Source of the DNA: Neoceratodus forsteri
Taxonomy: Eukaryota; Chordata; Ceratodontiformes; Ceratodontidae
Assembly: GCA_016271365.2 (NCBI GenBank)
Contig: CM057459.1
Span: 485,721,501-485,785,500, forward strand
Length of the DNA: 64,000 bases
Direction: 5' to 3'
The translations under genes were made by a program, and so were the position numbers. This document shows, one piece after another, positions 43,365 to 54,345 of the stretch (positions are counted from its first letter, which is position 1; every line of letters begins with the position of its first letter). The notes under the pieces were generated by a model. That model was not told the DNA's origin and did no database searches. It was given only the letters and a program-made list of their open reading frames with translations.

Positions 43365-45420
43365 GTGCCAAACTACAACCAGAAGGCAAAAGAGAGAATG
43401 TGGAGACACAGAGAAGCCCATAAACAGAACAAACAAGTGCAAGTTGAAGCAAGTAGTGCACTGGGTAAACAACAAACAAGGGCTGAAGAGCAAAACTTCT
43501 TCTGGGAGGAAAAAAGGCAACAATGTGCAGCAATGTCAAGCCAAAAAGGAGAAGAATTAATGAAAAGCAACACCAGAAATACTGGTCAAAAAAGGATCTA
43601 CAAATGCAAAGATAAGTCAGTGCCCCCATTGCCACTACCACTAACACCACCACCATCAACACCACCAGCACCACTACTACCAGCACCACCACCACTACCC
43701 CAGCAATACCAGTTGTCGCAAGCAGAGACTGGGCTGTGTGTGACACCCATGGACCAAAGATATGATGCTGCCCTAAGAAAGGCTGTGCAAAGAGCCTAAA
43801 AAGGTCTTCCTAAGTTGCCAAATCAATTTGCTGCCACCATGCAGAAGATTTTGCCTACTTGTTCACCATCCAAACAGGCTGTCTTGGCTTGGCACAATGT
43901 GCTTCCCAGTCCAACCAACCTACAAGAGAAGCTGATGGCTGCTATGATTGAGAAGATGTCAGACCTAAAAAGCAATACCAAAAAATGTTACAGATGTCTA
44001 AACTGGGAATTTATAAGCACTGTTATTGTATTAAAAAAATACAAGCTACTCAGAACAGCAAGCACAACATTAGGTAGTATCAGCTGGAAGAAGCTCATGA
44101 AGGTATCCCATGGAGAAATGGAACACAACACATGCACACATCTGCATTGCCAGAGGCAATGGTGAAGGAAGTGGAGAGCTTTTTTGAAGAGTCTGCAACA
44201 CCACTGCCTCATTAGAAAGCATTTTCAAAAAGAATTGGAAAATATTGGTTGTATCTTGATTAACCACTTCATAGTCTTCACAAAGAATTCACGCAACAGA
44301 ACCCAGACACACCAGTAGGAGTGAGGAAATTTGCTAGTCTATGCCCAAAGCACATAAAACCGTTGAAAGAGTAAAACTGGACCAATGCCTCTATGAATAT
44401 TGCATAAACATTTCACTCAAGTTGAAGGCGCTAAATTGTATTACAGATGTCCACTAGATAATATGCTACAATGTCCGAAACATGTACCAGGCAGTAGAAC
44501 TAACAGTGTGTCCAAAAGCTCCTTTAGAAAAGTTTTACATGTTGGATTGTGTGGAGAAAACATGTGAAAAATGCAGCACAGATAATTTTGGCAAAGCCAT
44601 TGTTGAGTTATGTAAGGGGCATGGTCAAGAGAATGTAACATGGCAGCAGTGGAAGAATATAACTGTAATGCAAAGTGTCAATGGCATACAGGTGCAGCAG
44701 ACAAAAAAAGTGTTGAAAAATAAATCATCAACAGTGCGACAGCTTGTGGAAGTAATCAAAAATGAACTTTTGTTTTTTGGAAATAACCTGCATGTGGCAG
44801 CATGGTGGCAGCATCAGTTTCCTGTTATCAAAGAATTCACACCCAAGGGATAGGTAATGATGGTTCCGGACTTTGCCAAGAACTATACAGTGTATCTGCA
44901 AATTACAGGATGAAGTGCAGGCAGCCCACTGGCATTACGAACAAGCCACAATTTACCCAGTAGTAACCTACTGCTCATGTGATCACTGTGAGGGTACAGA
45001 CACAGAGTCATTAGTATTCGTCTCCAGTGATCTGAAACATGATCACCATGCCATGCGTCATTTTGTTGAGATCTCAAACGCAGACCTAAAAAATGTTGTC
45101 TCTTTAAACATCATCAAAGAAGTTCATTTCACTGATGGCTGCAGGAGCCAGTATAAATCAAAATGGGTATCCTTTGACATTTTAGTGTCATCCATTGAAT
45201 ATGGATTCCCCAACAAGCATGCTTCTTTCAGCTCATGACATGTAAAGGTTCCCGTAGGTGGTGAGAGTGCCTTTGTAAAATTGGCAGCAATCAGAGCAGT
45301 ACAATCCTGGCAGGCCATAATTTGAAAGGCAAAAGAGCTGTATAAATTCTGCCAGAATCAACTGACCAGAGAGCATGCCACTGAAGGGTGCAGTTACTTC
45401 ACACTAACATTCGTCTGGGG
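43365..45420 (+). pseudogene. Broken transposase-like gene with DFAxNY / QDEVQ / TDGC motifs
   Basis: Several frames on one strand form a single protein-family outline. 43365-44165 (one TAA at 43797) has a Pro-rich run and a Lys/Arg-rich helical region. 44482-44853 has LDCVEKTCEKCSTDNFGKAI, a cysteine motif, and VTWQQWKNI. 44854-44900 has PDFAKNY. Then in another frame LQDEVQAAHWHYEQATIYPV, VSSDLKHDHHAM and EVHFTDGCRSQYKSK. The acidic residues in DFAKNY, SSDLKHD and TDGC are spaced like a DDD/DDE nuclease core. I know this motif set from unnamed multi-copy proteins of fish and invertebrates. The transposase role is inference, and no terminal repeats were found. At least two frameshifts and three stops break it. 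A CR1 follows at about 45440. Confidence 0.6.
43618..43702 (+). repeat. CCA/CAC-rich microsatellite (codes a Pro run)
   Basis: Imperfect ccaccaccatcaacaccacc-type repeat, read in frame as a proline-rich segment of the broken gene around it. Confidence 0.8.
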
Positions 45421-45439
45421 AGATGAAAACCAAACAGAA

Positions 45440-46960
45440 AGAGAGGTCAGAGCAGATGTAACAAGCATTTGTCAATGCCGAGTGTTGCTTGCTAATATGT
45501 GCTGTTTAGGTATTTGAAAGTGATAGTACTTTGCCTAAGAACTGTCATGTGCCCCCCAAGACATCCACTGTATCTTTCTGTTCAGTATTCACAGAAGAGG
45601 GGAAGGGGCAAGGGCCACAGCAGTACAGCAGTTGCAAAGGCATGAAGAGGTAGACAACAGTCCAGTCACAGGCAAAAGAATCCTCCAGGTGGGGACTAAA
45701 TTGAAGGTGGGCAAAGCGATGGGACCAGATGGCATATGCCCAAGGGTATTAAGAGAACTGTGAAGGAAGATTGCAGTACTTCTGGCAGCCATGTTCACTG
45801 AGTCATTCAACACAGGGGTGGTACCAGAGAATTGGAGGAGGGCACATGTGTTCCATCTACACAAATCCAAAAGTAGGGAGGAGGCAGGGAACTGTAGGCC
45901 GGTCAGCCTCACCTCAGTAAAGGGAAGATCATGGAGACATTGCTTAAAGAAAGGCTAGCGGGGCATCTAGAAGCCATCGGAACCCAAGACCATAGGCAAC
46001 ATGGATTCACAGTGGGGAGGTCATGTCAGACAAATCTGGTTGATCTCTTTGACTGGGTGACAAAGGAAGTAAATCAGGGTGGGGCAGTGGACAATGATTA
46101 CCTTGATTTCAGCAAAGCCTTTGACACCGTCCCACATAGAAGGCTAATAAACTAGCTGGGTAGACTGGGCATGGGGGACAGGGTGGTAAATTGGGTTAGA
46201 ATGTGGCTAACAGACAGGAAGCAGAGAGTGGTGGTAAATGGGGTGCAGTCTGGGGAGAGGGGGTGACCAGTGGAGTGCCTCAGAGATTGGCCCTGGGGCC
46301 AGTCCTGTGCAATGTCTTCATTAGTGACATTGCAGAAGGGTTGAAGGGAAAGGTCTGCCTGTTTGCAGATGATACCAAGATCTGTAACACAGTGGATACC
46401 CCAGAGGGGGTGGAGAAAATGAGAAGGGACCTGGGGAAGCTTGAAAAAATGGTCTGAGGACTGGCAACTGAAGTTTAATTCAAAAAAGTGCAAAATGATG
46501 CACCTGGGAAACACAAATCCTGAGGAAAGCTACAGGATGGGTGGGGGAAGGGAGTTGCTGACAGTCACAAAGAAGGAAAGGGACCTGGGGATTCTTACTT
46601 CAGATGACCTGAAAATGTCAAAGTGGCAAGGCAGCTGGGAGGGCCAGTGACATGCTGGGTTGCATAGACAAGGGTATCACCACCATAAGGAAGGAGGTAG
46701 TGATGCCATTATATAAAAACCATGGTCAGGCCTCACATGGAGTACTATGTGCAGTTCTGGAGGTCACACCTTTGAAAGGATATTAACAGGCTGGAGATGG
46801 TCCAGAGAAGGGCGAATGAGATGGTACAGAGCTTGCAACACAAGACTTATGAGGAGAAATTAAGGGACCTCAATATGTGCTCTCTGGAAGAGAGGAGGGA
46901 AAGAGGGGATATGATAGAAACATTCAAGTACCTCATGGGTATAAATATAACTACTGAGAA
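45440..46960 (+). mobile_element. CR1/L3-like LINE, internal RT fragment
   Basis: Contains GKAMGPDGICPRVLREL (about 45710), NWRRAHVFHLHKSKSREEAG, PVSLTSVKGKIMETLLKERL, DHRQHGFTVGRSCQTNLVDL, YLDFSKAFDTVPHRRLIN, then VCLFADDTKICN (catalytic FADD) and LKFNSKKCKMMHLGNTNPE in changing frames, and finally VQRRANEMVQSLQHKTYEEK and RRERGDMIETFKYLMGIN. It is cut off at about 46960, before the usual CR1 3' end. At least six frame breaks. Confidence 0.9.
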
Positions 46961-47710
46961 GCAGGAGACAGCTGCTATAGGCATATGTGCCAGCTTCTGT
47001 GTGATATTGTTTTGTTCTTATACATTTGTAATCTCCAGTATTTCAGTAGCCACATGACCACATTGCCTTCTTTAGGCAATTTTATGCTGGTTGATGCCTG
47101 GTGTCAGATGGCAGACAAAGGGCTCACCAGATTGTGTTGCCATTTGAAAAACTTCATAGAGTGTTCTTTTACTGGTAAGCATTTTGGAAAGCTGGTGGAA
47201 GGTCTCACAATTTTTGTTATGATTTTATTTCCTTATATCTGTCCCCTTTGGTTCCCCCACCCCACACCAAACAGTCATCAGTGGCCACAGCTGCAGCCTT
47301 CTTCTTGCCAAGATGGTGGGTGAGCAGCTGCCTTCAGAGTCTGTGAAGTCTGATGTCTTTCAGTGCTGCTTATTGGTCATCTTCCAGCATAGACAAGGTG
47401 CTGCCAGCCCAAAACTAACTCAGGACAAGCAGCTTTCAAAGTGGGGAAGAAATGGAGTGAGCAAGAATCAGGCACTCATTCAGATGCGGTGTCGATTTTA
47501 AGATCAGCATACCAGTGAGGACACTGCAAATAGAAGCCCAGCTCTTTAAGCAGCCTTGTGAAGAGTAAAGGCTTCTTGAAGCACTGGGGTTCTGTTTATT
47601 GTACTGTAAATGGGCTGCATCTAACTCAGTAATTTTACTGTACCTTACATCTGGATGTATGGTAGGCTCAACTTTAAATAAACACTGCACCTGAATGAAC
47701 ACATGATGCC
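46961..47710. other. No feature recognised
   Basis: About 750 bases between two CR1 pieces. Short frames show no family signature, and I see no inverted or tandem repeats. Confidence 0.4.
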
Positions 47711-48640
47711 ATAGAAACATAGAATTTGTCAGAAGAAAAGGACCACTCAGCCCACCCAGTCTGCCCAAGTGTTCTCTACCTACTTGTAACTCCTGCCTGT
47801 ATATGTTACTGTATGTCTTATTCTGCCTGCGTCCATCAGTATCTCCTTGTGAATGATCTTGCTCAATGGATTTTTCTTGCAATGAACTTGAACCTACTCT
47901 ACCTCCATAGCCCTATTGATCTCCGTTGACCCCTCCTTCCCCTTTTTCTAATATACCCCTATGTTTATCCCATGCATGCTTCATGCCCCTACCATTTTAG
48001 CCTCCACCACTTCTCCTGGTCGTCTGTTCAAGGTGTACACCACCCTTTCAGTAAAGAAATATTTCTTCACATCTATCCTGAACTCCCCGTCCACCAGCTT
48101 CATTGTATGCCCCTTGGTTTGGGTGCTCATCCTCATTAGAAAGAAACTTCCCAACTGTACCCTGTTTATCCCTGTGAGGTACTTTATAGGTCTTGATCAT
48201 GTCACCTCTCACCCTCCTCTCTTCCTGAGTGTACTTGTTGAGATTCTTCAGCCTTTCCTTGTAGGGATTCCTGTGAAAATCCTGAACCATTTTAGTTGCC
48301 CTCCTCTGGAAAACCTTCACCTTATGTCCTTTCTGAAGTGTGGACACAGTACTCCAGCTGGGGGTATACCAGGGAGTGATACAATGGCAGCACAACATCC
48401 TTCCTCCTCCTACTGGAGATGCCACTCCTTATGCATCCCAGAATCCAATTTGCCTTGCCCATAGCCTTGTCACACTGTACTGCCACCTTGAGATCCTCTG
48501 ATATAATAACCTCAAGGACCCTTTCATGTCTAGTGAATATCAGTACCTCCCCCCATCCTATACTCAGCATCGGGGTTCCTATGCCCTAGGCACATGATTT
48601 TACACTTCTTGGCATTGAACCCCAACTAAGTCAGAAAATG
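47711..48640 (-). mobile_element. CR1/L3-like LINE, 3' fragment, minus strand
   Basis: On the minus strand the frame 48570-48322 and then 48425-48048 carry VIISEDLKVAVQCDKAMGKA, GISSRRRKDVVLPLYHSL, VYPQLEYCVHT, VFQRRATKMVQDFHRNPYKE and RRVRGDMIKTYK. The 3' end at 47711-47770 reads, on the plus strand, atagaaacatagaatttgtc followed by cccacccagtctgccc. That is the reverse complement of the CR1 terminus seen at 16090-16145. Confidence 0.9.
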
Positions 48641-49016
48641 GAATCGATTTGAATGAATTGCAGGCTTTTAAGCAGCTTTTTGGGGAGTGTGCATGTGTGT
48701 GTGTGTGGGGGGGGGGTTCTGTTACTATAACTTTTTGCTTTTGATTTTGACCTCAAATCAGGTGCACTAGTGTAAACAGATAAAAAATGTTTAAGAAAGA
48801 CTCATAAGAAATGTGATAAAGTCTTTGTTCATTAGCCTGGGCTGAGCTTGCAGACAGGAGAGATGCAGCCTGTTCCTAATTAATTAGCTTCCCACTGGTC
48901 ACCTGTGATCCTCTTATGGGCCAAAGCTTACTACACAAGCATTTGTCAATGCTGAATGGTTGCTGAATGATTGCTTGCTGGCATTAGCAGTGGAAGTGCA
49001 GGAGTTAGACAGATGG
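48641..49016. repeat. Spacer with short GT/G run
   Basis: No gene. The run gtgcatgtgtgtgtgtgtgg, then a G run, lies at 48690-48716. Confidence 0.6.
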
Positions 49017-49947
49017 GGCCCGATTCTCAAAGCCCTGCAAGGTGCCTGCACTGAACAGATATGGTGCAAGGTGCACCTTGCATCCATGACCGCCCTCCAT
49101 GTGATTCACAAAGGTGGCCTGCATCAACCGCAGTCCACCTGCCCCAAACTGGGCTTGCACCTGCAATGCACTGTGGCATGGTGGTAGGGGGACTGCGGCC
49201 AATGCAAGCTGCATACTGCGATTCGCAGACATCACCCAGCAGGAGAAATTCTAAGTGCCCTTAGAACAGCCAGGGCAGGCGTAAGGGGACTTAGACATTC
49301 TCCCCTGGGGAACATGCCTGTGTCCATCACACCATGGGTGATGGTCCACCCACCATATACCCCCAAGTGTGGCCCCGTATGTGTGACCCCTGTCCTAGTG
49401 GTCCAATGGCACCCCTCACAGCTCCCTGATGCCACCTATGTACCATGTCGGTACCCCCGTCCTGATGCTGCCCATACTGGCAGCGACTCCCCTGATCCCC
49501 AATGCCCACCCTATTGGTGCTACCACAGCACCAACTTATGGTGGTATAGTTCCCACCCATGACCAAGCAGGTGGTGCCCAAATCTCCTCCAGTACACCAG
49601 TCCAGACTGCACCCCGGCGCCTGGCACATGCCACCACTCACCTCCGTGGCCAGGTGCCAATTGCACTGAACATAGTGGGGGGACACCAGCCCACCAGGTT
49701 GGGTCCATATACCCATTACCTAGTGGGATAGGTGTCCTTTGTTAGTCTCTAGTGGCCTGCAGTGGACCTGTGTGGTGCACCAGGGGTTTGCCACAGGGTT
49801 CCGGTCAGTGCAAGCATGGGGACTTAGCCCGCTGGGACCCTTCCTGTACCTGAATCAGGTCCAGGGTCCCTGGTGCACCAGGCATTGGTGCAAGCTGCTG
49901 TTTGCCACAGCTTGCGCCAGATGCAGGCCCCTATGAGAATCGGGCCC
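49017..49947. mobile_element. Non-autonomous DNA element with terminal inverted repeats
   Basis: The left end gggcccgattctcaaag (49017) and the right end atgagaatcgggccc (to 49947) share a perfect 14-bp inverted repeat, gggcccgattctca. The inverted similarity extends inward in degraded form (cctgca and ggtgca motifs). ATG flanks both sides, so a 3-bp duplication is possible. No transposase frame: the frames inside overlap in all phases. Confidence 0.7.
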
Positions 49948-50329
49948 ATGCAGTATAGGAATGGCAGTGAAGTATTGAACTGATACCAACCCCACCCCCA
50001 CCCTGCAGAGATGGACAGGCATTGGGGTGTGCATTTGGGTCATCGCCCATAACAGTCATGACATTTCACCTCACCCTACCCTGCATACACTGACAAGTGT
50101 TGAGGTATGCCTTGGGTGTTCGGGCTTTACTCACCTCATTCCATAAGAAAACATGCTGAAATGGGTGCAGTATAGGAGAATGGGATGAACTCTGGGGCCA
50201 AACAGTCCAAGGCACACCTCGATGCCTGTCACTGGGTGCAGGTGGGGGTGGAATGGCATGAGCATTACTGCTGACAGTCCCAAGTCACATCCCTGACACC
50301 TGTCAGTCCCTACAGGGTAGGGCGTTATG
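49948..50329. other. No feature recognised
   Basis: About 380 bases with no gene or clear repeat. Confidence 0.4.
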
Positions 50330-51430
50330 GTTGAAAACCCTAACACCCTGGCCATTTCTTGGTATTTTTACTCCAAGTTTTCAACATGGGCTTTTTGTGA
50401 TCCCACAAGTATAAACAGTGAAACTATCAGTTCGTTAGCGGAAAGGTGATTTTGCACAGTGACTGTGCCATTTGGATGCCACAGGTGCGAAAACACATTT
50501 CGAACAGGATGTGAAAAATGACAGCGTACTGTTCATGAAGAGGTGTAACAAATGGCAATATTAAAAATCTGGAATGAAAATATAAAAAAATGGTGAAGTC
50601 ACGAGTGTGTGTAGAAACTGCACAACACACACCTGTAATGTAATTAGTTTTGGGATTTTTTACAGCAGATTTTTAACATAGGCATTTTTGGACCTCTGCT
50701 CATGAACAACTTCTCTGTGATTTTCTTAATCTATCCCGAACACTGATTTCCCACAGCCACCATGTTATTCTGTGCCGGAAGTGCATAAACACATTTTGGC
50801 CAGGGTGTGAAAAATGACAGCTGTACTGTTCATGAGGAGGTGTGGAAAAATGCCAATGTTGAAAATCTGGACGCTCATAAAACAGTAATTTTGGGGACTT
50901 TTTTCACTGTATTTTCAACATAGGGGTTTTGGGGGCCTACCTCATGAATAGTGTCACCGTGATATTCTTAATCTGTCCTGAACATTGATTTTGCACACCG
51001 ACCGCGCCATTGTGCGCTACATGTGTGAAAACACATTTCAGGCGAGATGTGAAAAATGACAGCTGTACTCTTCATAAGAAGGTGTGGTGAAATGGCAATG
51101 TTGAAAATCTGGAGTGAAAATATTAAAAATGCTCGAAGTTATGAGCATGCATAGGAACTGCACAACGCACACTCATAAAACAGTCATTTTTCGGAATTTT
51201 TTTACCAAATTTTCAACATAGGGTTTTGGGGGGCCTACCTCATGAACTGTGACACTGTTGTTTCATTATTCAGTCCCAAAAGGTGGTTCCACACAGTGAC
51301 TGCAAAATCACCTTTCAGGACTGAATGACAAATTGACAGTGACTGAGTTCATGAGGTGGGGTCCCAAGAACCACATGTTGAAAATTTGGTGAAAAAAAAT
51401 TCCCAAATATGGCTGAGATATGCACCAAAG
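50330..51430. repeat. Tandem array flanked by inverted repeats
   Basis: Three units with the anchor gtgaaaaatgacagc(t)gtact recur at about 50513, 50808 and 51054. Each is followed by tggcaatgttgaaaatctgg and, after a spacer, ttttcaacataggg and cctacctcatgaa. At the ends the array is mirrored: ggccatttcttgg…agttttcaacatgggc (50350-50392) against gccacatgttgaaaatttgg-like sequence at 51375-51395 and ccaaatatggc at 51405-51415. The structure suggests a foldback element whose interior has been tandemly amplified. Confidence 0.65.
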
Positions 51431-51687
51431 TTGAAAATTATACAGCTTACCATCATTTCTTCAGTTCGCGGTCAGCTTTGAAGAGTGCAGACGTGTTCCC
51501 GGTCCACCGAAGATCATCGGCTTGAGCTCCGGAGGTAAATATGGGGGGTGGGGGGATGTGGGGTACAGTGGGCGGGCGAGGTTGGGGGAGGGACCACTGA
51601 ATCAACAAGGGACCATTTTCTAGTTTAGAGGATTTTTTTTTTTTACAAAAAAACATCGCGAAGGTTTTTTTTGCAGGAGATTATTTT

Positions 51688-51715
51688 GGCATGCTGGGGT
51701 GGCCCCCAGCATGCC
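51688..51715. other. Perfect 12-bp hairpin
   Basis: ggcatgctgggg (51688-51699), loop tggc, ccccagcatgcc (51704-51715). An exact stem next to the short tandem repeats that follow. Confidence 0.85.
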
Positions 51716-51724
51716 ACTTGAGTG

Positions 51725-51982
51725 TTTGGGGGTGCTGTAGCCCGCGGGGATTGGGCGCCTGATCGGCACATACTAAGTGCTGTGGGGAACAAGAGTCAAG
51801 GGGTTGGCACCCCTCTCAGCATAAAAAATTGGGGAGCATTATGCCGACCGACAGTGGGCTCCCCCATTGGCAAAATTACCAAGCAGGGGGCATGCCAACA
51901 GGGGGATTGGCACCCCTGTCAGCATATATAAATGCGGGGGGGGTGGGAAGAGCCGAGGGGAATTGGGCACCCCTGGTCAGCT
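51725..51982 (+). repeat. Short irregular repeats (ggcacccctgtcagcata type)
   Basis: ggggttggcacccctctcagcat, gggattggcacccctgtcagcat and gggaattgggcacccctggtcagc occur near 51798, 51903 and 51958. Spacing is uneven. No coding sequence is supported. Confidence 0.6.
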
Positions 51983-52027
51983 TACTTTTAATTTATTGAA
52001 ATGTTTCACCAGGAAGGCACACTGAAG
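51983..52027 (-). mobile_element. L2-type 3' tail remnant, minus strand
   Basis: tttaatttattgaaatgttt, then caccaggaaggcacactgaag is the reverse complement of the terminus cagtgtgcctttcctggtga, aac(at)ttcaataaa of the L2 copies and their SINE. No L2 coding sequence is seen to its right, so it may be an old SINE remnant or a very short L2. Confidence 0.65.
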
Positions 52028-52519
52028 GCCAGGGAATGGCTTTCTGTCAGCTTTGTGGGTACTGTGAGAGGCCAACGAAAGAAGCCGTCACATGGCAACA
52101 CAGCACAATGGAGCTGTGTGATTGGCTGCTGCAGTCAAGGAGGCCCCGCCATACAAACAGCTGATTACACAATGACAGGGCACTGCCTGATTGCAGCGAC
52201 TCAGTTACTCTGATCTAGTGGCCTGCTCATTAACTGCCAGTGATCTACAGCATGCTCATCTATTGGCCGAGGCAGAGACCAGCCCGTGAATGGGCTGCTG
52301 CCATTCGGCACAACACTGCCCCACCTCCACAACCTGCTTGTAAAGAAAACCTGACGCAATGTGTTTCTTGCACATGCGTGAAAGCAACACAAAAATTGAT
52401 GGTACTGGAATGGTATGTACAGGAACAACTAGGCAGTGCTGAGAGGGGCTGCCATCCCAAGCTTGGAACAGGAAAAAGAAACTCAGCATTCATGAAAAAA
52501 AGGCATAAAAAAACAGTAA

Positions 52520-53140
52520 CTAATGCAAAGTGCAAAACTGACTGGACTATAGTTGCTAGCCTCCTCCCTGCTACCACTTTTAAGAAGCAGGACTACATCT
52601 TACCTCCTCCAGTCCTCTGGTACTTTTTCTGTTTCCAGGAGTTGTTGATTAGGGCTGTCAGAGGTGCAGCCAATACCTTCCTGAGCTCTCTCAACACCCT
52701 TGGGTGTATTTGTCCTGCTCCACGGCTTTGTCTACTTTCTAATTTTTGAGGCCTGAGTCCTTTCATGGCTTACTCATCTGTAAATGCACTTGTATCTACC
52801 CCCCGCCCCCTTGTTTCTGCTACTTTTATATGGTCCATTCTCTTCCCCTTCCACAATGAAGACTGAAGAGAATTATCTGTTCAGGATATCTACTTTCCAC
52901 TGAGCCTCTTCTGCATGATTCCCCCATGCCCTTTTTCACCTTACAATTCCTCCACTTGTCTTCCTCTTTTCACTTATGTACCAAAAAACAGCTTATCCCT
53001 TTTTGTTACCCCTTTTACAATCCTTTCCTCATTTTGCTCCTTTGTACTCCTCACTGCTTTCCCTGCTTTCCTCTATTTCTCCTGGTACTTCTCCCTATCC
53101 TCTTCTCTCTGCATCTTGTTATAACAAGTTATACAAAAAC
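52520..53140 (-). mobile_element. CR1/L3-like LINE, internal fragment, minus strand
   Basis: On the minus strand the order of motifs matches the middle of CR1 ORF2: a basic segment, an FTEE-like site at the start of the RT (about 52860), then TQGC*ESSGRYW-type PRVLREL equivalents (about 52700) and LLLKSGSREEASNY (about 52560). Many stops and indels. It is older than the plus-strand CR1 that follows. Confidence 0.65.
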
Positions 53141-53651
53141 AAACAAACAAAACACAGAATCAAACTTTTGCTTTCATTTTCTTCCTTCTAATTACTCTAA
53201 CCCAGTTATAAACCCAGCAACTTATCTGGAATGGATATCATTAACTGCAGTACTGCGGAACACTTTTCAGAAAGGCAGTTTTACAGGATTTATGACACTG
53301 TCCTACATGCTGGGCTATTGGAGATCTTAGGGCTCTTCTCCAGGCAGCATGGGCAGAGATTGCATGCCTCAAATTTCATATGCAAGAGGAAATATACTAA
53401 AAGAACCACCTGTCATTTCCCCAACATCCAACAGAAGCACCTTGACCACAGAGGGTAGTTGGTCCGGGAGGTTGGCAGGTGGTTAGGAGGGCAAATTGGG
53501 TGCCCCATCATTCGGTGCTCTCCAACATATTACCTCCACAAACCATATAAAAACTACAAACAGGTATCTGCCTCTATCTCCAAAAGCAAACAAAGGGGCA
53601 GAGAACATTGCAGAGCAGGACACTGCAGCACAGGAACTAGCACTATAAAAC

Positions 53652-54269
53652 TCGCCCAAAACAGGAACCAAAACAAAAAAAGCAAAATGGAAATCCAAAA
53701 AACTTCTGATCGTAGGAGACTCCATGATTCGGGGAGTTGATACCTATCTCCAGCCAGGGGTAATGGACAGATGTCCCCCAGGTACATCAGCATGGAGAGA
53801 CACTGACCACATTGCTAAAATTGTTCAGGAAGCAGGAGAAAACATTAACATCCTGGTACAGATAGGGACTAATGAACTTGCCAGCTGGTTAGTTGTGGAG
53901 ACCAAAGAACACCTGACCAGGTTGGGTGACAAACTATCATCCATTTCGTATGGCATCTCCTTCTCTGAGATCCTGCCAGTTTGGGAGAGGGGGGCAGATG
54001 GACAGAAGGTCAGAGAAGGAGAGACAGGGGAGCTAAACATGTGGCTCAAGGGTTGGTGCCAGGAAAAAGGACACAAATTTGTAGGGGACTGGCAACAGTT
54101 TTGGGAGCTAAAGTTCTTTAAATTTGATGGACTGCATCTGACTAAGGAGGGAGTCACTGCATTGGGGCAGAAGTTTTACATCTTTGCAGAATATTTAAAC
54201 TTGCAAATGGAGAGAGGGGTGCAGCATCCCATACGTCGAATGGGAAGAACACCCTTCCCCCTCAGCTAG
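53652..54269 (+). CDS. CR1 ORF1 with SGNH-esterase-like domain
   Basis: Open after a TAA at about 53649 up to TAG 54267-54269, about 205 codons. The natural start is not clear; the first in-frame ATG is 53724, inside the motif. Motifs: LLIVGDSMIRGVD (block I, catalytic Ser), VQIGTNEL (block III, GTN), and FDGLHLTKEG (block V, Asp and His of the triad). Many CR1 ORF1 proteins carry such an esterase domain, thought to aid membrane or RNP handling. An N-terminal zinc-finger part seen in some CR1 ORF1s is not visible. Intact within the domain, in contrast to ORF2. Confidence 0.82.
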   Translation, partial: SPKTGTKTKKAKWKSKKLLIVGDSMIRGVDTYLQPGVMDRCPPGTSAWRDTDHIAKIVQEAGENINILVQIGTNELASWLVVETKEHLTRLGDKLSSISYGISFSEILPVWERGADGQKVREGETGELNMWLKGWCQEKGHKFVGDWQQFWELKFFKFDGLHLTKEGVTALGQKFYIFAEYLNLQMERGVQHPIRRMGRTPFPLS

Positions 54270-54345
54270 TGGTCAAACAGGAGTTCGGCATGTTTGCAGT
54301 TCATTTGCATCACCAGGTAAGGAAAAAGGTCCAGCTCCCCCTACG

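Noticed and set aside
43330..43746. Minus-strand hydrophobic frame of 138 codons (Val/Leu-rich)
   Set aside because: It is the antisense reading of the proline (CCA) microsatellite and the neighbouring transposase-like frame.
49314..49731. Overlapping frames of 82-129 codons on both strands
   Set aside because: They lie inside the non-autonomous terminal-repeat element, and all frames are open because of its composition.
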